From: Synchiropus splendidus
Taxonomy: Eukaryota; Chordata; Actinopteri; Syngnathiformes; Callionymidae
Length of the DNA: 64,000 nt
Reading direction: 5' to 3'
Assembly: GCF_027744825.2 (NCBI RefSeq)
Contig: NC_071334.1
Coordinates: forward strand, 5,262,437-5,326,436
Shown: positions 58,001-64,000 of the stretch, in pieces
Layout of the letters: the number at the start of each line of letters is the position of its first letter
Numbering within the stretch: position 1 is the stretch's first letter
Program-made: the position numbers and the translations under genes
The notes under the pieces: model-generated
Told to the model about the DNA's origin: nothing
The model's database searches: none
Seen by the model: only the letters and a program-made list of their open reading frames with translations

Positions 58001-61000
58001 ATTCCAGAGCGCCTGCAGAAAAACACTTCAGCAACCGGCCGGTCACGCAAAAACAGACCGTCTCCATGGCAACAGAGTCGCTCTTATGGTCCAACTTCAA
58101 ACTGTATTTCATGTACAGCAGCGCTACAAGGGGGAGCCTACACCCGCCACAGGGTCGGACCTGTTCCTTGACTTCACCAGAGAACACTAACATATGAACC
58201 GTAGCCCTCACACAGAGACTCTATAATATGCTTCAGTAGCTGCTCCATCGACTTGTACTTTATAAGCTTTAACCTGTTAGTTGACCTTGAAAATCCTGAG
58301 TGCACAGTCCAGGCAAGTCGCTGAAGAAGAAGGTCATGTTTCTCACCATCTTGTAGTCTTTGTGCAGTTTGCTGTAATGGAACATGTTGCAAAGGACGGT
58401 GGAGGCGGCTCGGGCTGCTTTCAGACTCCCTGAGCTGAAAAAGGACGAGCTTCAGTTAGAAACAAGCCACGCTAACCGTCTGGGAACGATAAGCAACTTT
58501 GCATAGTGAGTCAACTTCAGGGTGAGAATGAATAATGGCCAAGGGGTCGGTAACATACGGCTCCAGATCCACAAAAGAATTCTGGCTCTTGGAATTCACC
58601 CTCAACAGCAAGCTCAGTAAGGGTGACTTCCCATGAAGCTCTGCAGCCCAGTCAACCAATCACAGTCGCTGATCACTATAATATGGAGCCTCATCACATC
58701 GGACCTATGAAATAACAGGCGTTTCATTGACATTAAACCGCTAAAATGCGCTGTTTCTCCGCATGTATTCTGACTTCTTCCTCCTCCCAGTTCTCTTCTG
58801 TTCCCGGAGCACAGCGTTGCTCATCTGAGCGGCTGTGGAGGCGGAGCCATGAAGCGGTGATCGACCACTGGAATTGGTTGACTGAACTGCAAAGCATCAT
58901 GGGAACTGTTTCGGTCACTGTATCTGAGTTTATTGTCAAGAGTGATGGGACCCTTGTGCGTAAAACTATTGACGTTGGATTTTCAGCTCTCGGTCCAAAA
59001 GGTTCCCGCCCTCTGTCACACCTAACCCAGGTTCACGCCTACCTGTTATCGTGGGACGTTTTAATGCCCATAAGTTTGGACAGTCCACCAAAGTAGGAGA
59101 TGTCTCTGGCTGCCAGGGAGCTGCTGGTGACCAGGTGATTCAGGGTCCCGCAGATGTTGACCACTACTTCACTGGAGGGAGTTTTCTGATGACCGTCACT
59201 GGGCAGTTTGGACACCAGCACATTCACCATGTTCTTGGCTGATAAAGGAGCATTAGGGAGTCTCACACAGATACCGTGGAAAACAGCAATGTCAGAGGAG
59301 TGGATTGTTCTGTAGAAGTTGCAGATGTTGTAATCATTTGGCACTGACTGGATGGACAGTGCCAGAGCAGATTTATGTAATCGGCCTTATTTACTTGACA
59401 AATTAGACACTAAAGAAGTAATGAGCAGAGCTGCAGTCAGTGGAATGTCTTCACATGTCCCCAGGGAATAAAGAGGAGTGTCTACTATTTACCATCATTT
59501 TTACATGAACACTATATAATCTTATGAATACCGAGTAGACAAAATCAACTAGTAGGGATGGGCGATAACCATATCCCGCCAAACACAATCTCCACGATGA
59601 CAATTCTGTGTCTCACGATAAACATGCGGCTCACTCGCTGCATTGGACGTGAACACTGTGACGGCTCCGTGGCATGTGGTGGACTTTGGTTCACCATCGT
59701 AGTTCTGAATGTATTTTTAATCCAGGGAGCCTTTGACCATGACACTGGTCAACTCTGAGTCTCTGGATCCCTGTTTATTTGATGAGATGGAGTGGTCCTC
59801 ATAGGTTCTCTGACGCGCTCGTCTGCCTTGGTTCACATCGACACATGCAGGTCTCCCTCTGCCAAGGTGAAAATAGTTGGATATTGGCGGCGGCGTCCTC
59901 TTCCACGTCCCCATTAGGGTTCACTGATCGCGGACACACTCTCACAGGCAGCGCTAATGCTATGAGCCGCCATCAGTTAGGGACCGTCAACAAATTCTAA
60001 AGCCTCAAAGTATGAGTGACATCTTCAATAAGGCCATGGAAAACAAGCATTTTAGGAGAGAGAATTGTGAAAAGGTTTTTCATCACACAAGACAAAGGAC
60101 TGACAGTTTGTATCATGATTTGGAGAATAGAGTATGACTCCATGATCATTTCTTCACATTTCTTCAGTAGCATCTAGGAAATGTGTCCAGACTGCTCCAT
60201 AGTTCAAGTCAACTGTTCAGAGACATGAGATACAGCAGACAGACGGCTCCATTTAACCCCTAAATAAAGCTGGCAGAGCAGTCTGTCAGACACCAGCGGC
60301 TTCTACCAGAGACCTGAAACATTGAGTTTCTCATCTCTGCACTTGGTTCGCTATTGTATTGAAACATCAACAAAGAATGATGCTGGAGACAAACTCCACT
60401 CATAAGTTTCATCATAAAACAGTTTCAAGAGAGACTGTTGTGTCCAACACATGGAAGAGAATGAACATGGATTTATCCTGATCATTTTTCTTTGGTCCAT
60501 ATCGCCCATCCCTACTAAGCACCTATTTATTAGAAATGTAAGCCTTTGTTGGTAAGCCTGATAAAAGATTGGATATTGTACTGTACTGGCTGCGACGTCG
60601 TGCTGCATGCGTTGTGTAAAGGTGTTTTCAGTTTCATACCTATGTGGTCCTTGTTGTTGCCGTGCCTGGCGAGGTTCCTCAGCAGACCTGACAGTGGTCT
60701 CAGCACCACCTCATTTTCAGTGTCCAACAGATCCAGCAGGATGGGCAGCATCCTCTCCTGCTCCAGCACCACGGTGCTCAGCACCGACGCCCACTGACAA
60801 GCAAACACACACGGCTTGTGAGCCGAGCTAGTTCCAACGCTACCTGAGGATCGCAGTCGTACCCGAGCGTCTCCGGCTGTCAGGTTCTGCAGCGCCCCCA
60901 GCGCTGCTTCCTGGCTGGCGCAGCTGCTGTCACTGTTCTGAAGAATCAGTTTGTACACAGCCACAATGTTCGGGTGCCACAGCCACTCCGCCCCCTTTGG

Positions 61001-63720
61001 CTGCCGCGACACTTCGGACAGGATGGACAGGTTCTGGTGATGCTGCTGAAAACAGCCAGGTTTCACATGGTCAGATCACATGACCACTGATGTGGTGAGT
61101 GCTTTACTGTTGGAACATGCTTCCATAGCGAGTTTAACACTTTAGTCTGCAATAAGTCTCTTTGACTTAAATTTAGGGGCAGCACAGTGCACACGTCAGC
61201 CCCCCGGGGACTCACAGGGATCATTCCATCATCTGAGCACTGACCCCGCATACGTCATGTGTGACACAGCTAATGAAAGTGGGAGTGACCACAGCAACAC
61301 AGTATCCGCGGGTCAGTTTAGCCTCCATTTGTGCTCCCATCACAGCAATGAGTCACCCTACACTCAGGAAAGCCGATACTCCCCGCGCACCTGAAGCCGA
61401 GTCTAACCTTTCCATGAGTGTACGGCCTCCGACGACCAGACACCCGAGAGAACATCTGTGTCCATACAAAAGCCTGAACCTGAAATATCGTTCTGCCTGG
61501 AAGCATGATGACATGGATGCACGCTGGGAAGCTCAAGATGAACTTTTTCAGAGACATTGATCTTCAGCTCCCATTTCAAACATGACCCTAGTTCAAGCTG
61601 CTCAACAGGACAAATACTAACTTGCCATAGACACGTTGAAATAACTCCAACAGTGAAATGAATCCAGAGCAAGCTTCTTCACGGAGAGGAGCATTGATCC
61701 AGGAGTAGGGTACCTTCGATTGTTTCTTGTTGTATATATTGAAACAGCCAATGGCGTCCCTCTCCATGTGGGCCGAGCCTCTGGTCGGACCCTCCAGACG
61801 GTGGCGGACTGAGGGGGGCAGCTCCGAGTACAGCTGGTAGGACAGGTTTCTCAGCACACACAGGGAGTTTTCCAAACCCTGAGCATGGGACACAGCAACG
61901 CATTTCATAGCCTTTACTACTGACATGAGGTTGGATTCAGTCACTCATCCGTATGTTGCGAAACCTGATTTCACCTTGTCATTTGGCCGCTCTTCTTGTT
62001 GCACGTAGGACAAGAGTGAGTCCACCAGGCCTCGCATATCTCTCATCTTCTCCCTGGTCTTCTGGTTCACAGAGCTCAGGTTCCTTTGCAAAAGCAAACA
62101 CAGAACAAGCATGATATAGCAAGACTTTGTTGTGTTGGTTGTGCGATTGTTGATCACTTGTTTCAGTTTCTTGTCAAAGTATGGATATGACATTACGAAA
62201 CTCTGATTCTCTCAGGATTGTTGTCACAAGTCGCCAGTTATGTTGTGTTAGTCACAGTTAGTTTGGTGGTTTATTTCCTGTCGTCCAGTTTATCCGCCCC
62301 TCTGTTCCTTTGTTTATCGTCTTCTTGTCAAGTCTCCACGTCAGGTCAAGAACCCAAGTCAAGTAGGTTGAGTCCGGTCTCGTCTAGTCACTGTCAAGTC
62401 GTCGTCCTGTCAAGTCAAGTCTAGTCAACACCAAGTCATTGTCTCTTCAAATTAAGTCAAGACTCATCTAGTCATCGCCAAGTCATCGTCTCCTCAAATT
62501 AAGTCAAGTCTTGTCTCTTCAAGTCATCGTCAAGTCTTTTCAACGTCAAGTCTGTTCCTGTCTGATCAAGTGTTGTCCTCAACCTGCTTTTCTGTTTCCC
62601 TATATGGTTTTTGTTTTGGACTGAACCGTGGTCAAACTCAGATCCTGATCTGTCTCTGTCTCATGACAAGTGCACCACCTTTACGAAAAGATCAACACAA
62701 GTTATCATTTAAATATGACTAAAATGTCGTCCACTAGAACGTCACTGGAGAAAGATTTCAATAATGTATTCGTGGGGTCAGGAGCTTTACACAGCGCATC
62801 TGGGACGGTGGAGAGAAATCTGTCAGTTCATGGTCCTGACAAGATGTTTCTGTTTGTCTGCCACGCTCCTTTTATTCATTCATTCCTCGGGCAAGTTGTA
62901 GAAATAGTGCTGTTTTTTTCAGGGCTCTTATCAGAGACAGCTGAGGGGAAGTTTGTCACATAGCATTAGCACTCTTTTACTGAATTCCATTATTATACAA
63001 GGCAGAATGTAAAATGATAGGATGTAGTCACAGCAGAATGGGGTCCGTTTGTGAGAGAAATCCTGTGCAGTTTTGCACTGTGTGGCTACCTCAGGCAGCC
63101 GGTGGTGTTGTAGAAGATGTCTCTCTCGGACGGGCTCAGTGGGAAGCTGCTACAAAGAGGAATGAGGACCTTCTCTGTGAGCTCCGCTAAAGCCTCTTTG
63201 GATAGTTTCTCCTTCAGGTTGTCTCTGGATGAGAGGTTCCACAGGACGCCTGCAAAGATAAATGCAAGATCAAGAACATTCACGTTGGTCTCACGGGTCA
63301 CGGGACCCGTATATCCACCTGTGATGTTCTTCCGCAGCTCCTCATCAGGCTCCCCCAGGATGTTGACCAAGCGCATCACTCCCCCAGCGTCGATGAGCGC
63401 AGCTTTGTTGTCGGAGTTCTCATAGATGAGGTTACGCATGGCTCCGGTGGCAAAGCGCTGGACTTCCTCGTTCTCACTGGAGAACAGGTTGACCAGTGCT
63501 GGGACTCCGTGCAGGACCCGCACCTACGGCGGGATTCTCAGAATCACAAGACTAGCATACACACAACAACAAAAAGATCCTCATTGAATGACTGACCTGG
63601 TTTTTGGCGTCGTTGCTATGGTAACACTGGTGTTGTATATACGCTGCTCCGAGGGCCTGCAAGGCCGTGTCATGCTCCGAGAGATACCTGACTGCTGTGG
63701 GCATGTCCAGACCGTGCAGC
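52003..63720 (-). CDS. pkp3: Plakophilin (PKP3-like), 3' part, runs off the right edge
   Basis: Minus-strand exons in reading order: 63597-63720, 63319-63523, 63090-63249, 61975-62083, 61714-61878, 60863-61045, 60640-60793, 59043-59238, 58347-58434, 52003-52044. All junctions keep frame and encode about 475 residues of armadillo domain; upstream exons lie beyond 64000. Plakophilins bind desmoplakin and desmosomal cadherins at the cell cortex. Diagnostic blocks: AAYIQHQCYHSNDAKNQ, EVQRFATGAMRNLIYENSDN, VLWNLSSRDNLKEKL, IFYNTTGCLRNLSS, ENSLCVLRNLSYQLYSELPP, KGAEWLWHPNIV, ALGALQNLTAGDARWASVL, VVLEQERMLPILLDLL, LSGLLRNLARHGNNKDHI. These favour PKP3 over PKP1 and PKP2. The last exon encodes KGFSRRDFTDISV-stop, aligning with human KGYRKEDFLGP, and lies 6.3 kb downstream of the previous exon. 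Reading through the donor at 58347 would instead stop about 23 codons later. Confidence 0.88.
53795..53820. repeat. Perfect 11-bp inverted repeat (plakophilin last intron)
   Basis: The arms TTCCACCCAAA (53795-53805) and TTTGGGTGGAA (53810-53820) surround a 4-base loop. They may be the terminus of a MITE or a chance palindrome. No other feature explains them. Confidence 0.6.
54380..54480. repeat. Decayed repeat, AGGGATGCTCCGATCG type (plakophilin last intron)
   Basis: Starts agggatgctccgatcgtgat and continues with GATCGG/CCGATC motifs. It resembles 8150-8280 and a widespread fish DNA-transposon family. One end only is recognisable. Confidence 0.4.
56470..56975. mobile_element. Second copy of the TACCGTAA MITE, inverted
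   Basis: The reverse complement of 48000-48530 matches over most of this stretch, for example ccatgacatcacaggtgttt, then ctcctggaggagcggagac, then gagtcagtctccatgctgga. One terminus is degraded (ctctatagtg near 56970). Part of the same family recurs near 58680-58860. Confidence 0.7.
58680..58860. repeat. Third, partial copy of the TACCGTAA MITE family
   Basis: The segment with gcctcatcacatcggaccta, then cgtttcattgacattaaacc, then ctgtttctccgcatgtattc parallels 56550-56640 in order and spacing at lower identity. It is a fragment without ends and lies between plakophilin exons. Confidence 0.5.
59553..60514. mobile_element. Complete non-autonomous DNA transposon, copy B (plakophilin intron)
   Basis: It begins TAGGGATGGGCGATA and ends TATCGCCCATCCCTA, perfect 15-bp inverted repeats; total 962 bp. 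No transposase is encoded. The flanks do not show a clear duplication. Copy A at 43619-44440 is highly similar, so the family was active not long ago. Confidence 0.85.
62290..62600. repeat. Degenerate CAAGTC-rich short-period repeat (plakophilin intron)
   Basis: About twenty copies of caagtc or close variants (caagtcatcgtc, cttcaaattaagtc) occur irregularly over 300 bases. This looks like a decayed minisatellite with a larger internal duplication near 62440-62520. Confidence 0.65.
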
Positions 63721-63723
63721 CTA

Positions 63724-63762
63724 CCACCACACACACACACACGCACACACGCACACACACAG
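63724..63762. repeat. (AC)n microsatellite abutting a plakophilin 3' splice site
   Basis: Plus-strand CACACA with two CGCA interruptions. On the plakophilin (minus) strand it is a TG repeat ending three bases before the acceptor dinucleotide of exon 63597-63720, in place of a normal polypyrimidine tract. Confidence 0.85.
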
Positions 63763-63883
63763 ACAAACACAGGGTGAACTCAACAGGACTCTAAGGTTAA
63801 CAAAATAGCATTTATCGAAGAAGAAACAGATCAGCATCACAGAAAGCAAGGAAAAAAATATATATATATACGTGTGCGTGTAT

Positions 63884-63910
63884 ATTTAATTTAATTTAAT
63901 TTAATTTAAT
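63884..63910. repeat. (TTTAA)n microsatellite
   Basis: Five or so TTTAA units, preceded by a short AT run near 63858-63870. It lies in the plakophilin intron at the right edge of the window; nothing else is recognised from 63763 to 64000. Confidence 0.85.
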
Positions 63911-64000
63911 TCTTGAACAAAATCATCTGAAATTCTTATACAAATATTTTCAAGACGTAAAAAGAGCTTTAGTTTAAATAAGGTGATATAAAATCTTGAA

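Noticed and set aside
58267..58434. Plakophilin ending just after the exon at 58347
   Set aside because: The read-through tail does not match the family, a good donor (ATG|GTGAGA) is present, and 52003-52044 supplies a C-terminus that aligns with human PKP3. It is kept only as an alternative isoform.

Overview
This is a vertebrate nuclear window, almost certainly from a ray-finned (teleost) fish. It has split genes with consensus splice sites, AATAAA poly(A) signals, long AT and CT simple repeats, and fish-type DNA transposons (Tc1-like, hAT-like MITEs) and LINE remnants. No bacterial or phage gene organisation is present. I rebuilt the genes by joining exons by eye, checking splice dinucleotides and reading frame across each junction, and comparing the result with vertebrate families I know.

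Layout. (1) 683-16097, plus: VPS35, the retromer core subunit, 17 coding exons, 798 aa. (2) 20579-26565, plus: the C16orf87 homologue (UPF0547), 4 exons, 154 aa. (3) 29409-38507, plus: GPT2, mitochondrial alanine aminotransferase 2, 11 exons, 528 aa; intron 8 holds a 1.4-kb pure pyrimidine tract. (4) 40886-41608, plus: an unrecognised intronless-looking coiled-coil ORF. (5) 42931-45293, plus: a type I membrane protein with an N-terminal ricin-type beta-trefoil joined to an organic-solute-transporter-beta (SLC51B)-like half. (6) 46082-49481, plus: MTFMT, mitochondrial methionyl-tRNA formyltransferase, 9 exons, 360 aa. (7) 52003-63720, minus: the 3' part of a plakophilin, closest to PKP3. Its 42-nt last coding exon lies 6.3 kb from the previous one, and its 5' part is outside the window.

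The first three genes keep the order of human 16q11.2 (VPS35, C16orf87, GPT2), but ORC6 and MYLK3, which lie between VPS35 and C16orf87 in human, are not visible. The SLC51B-like/MTFMT pair matches human 15q22.31. PKP3 is on 11p15 in human. The window therefore spans at least two synteny junctions.

The genes do not form one pathway. VPS35 recycles endosomal cargo, GPT2 and MTFMT work in mitochondria, the OSTbeta-like protein is a membrane protein, and plakophilin is desmosomal. Introns and intergenic DNA are rich in non-autonomous transposons. The most interesting items are the lectin/OSTbeta architecture, CLEAR/M-box elements upstream of VPS35 and C16orf87 and a CRE upstream of GPT2, the GPT2 pyrimidine tract with a lone AG, a TG-repeat 3' splice site in the plakophilin gene, and a Tc1 element rearranged into a fold-back.
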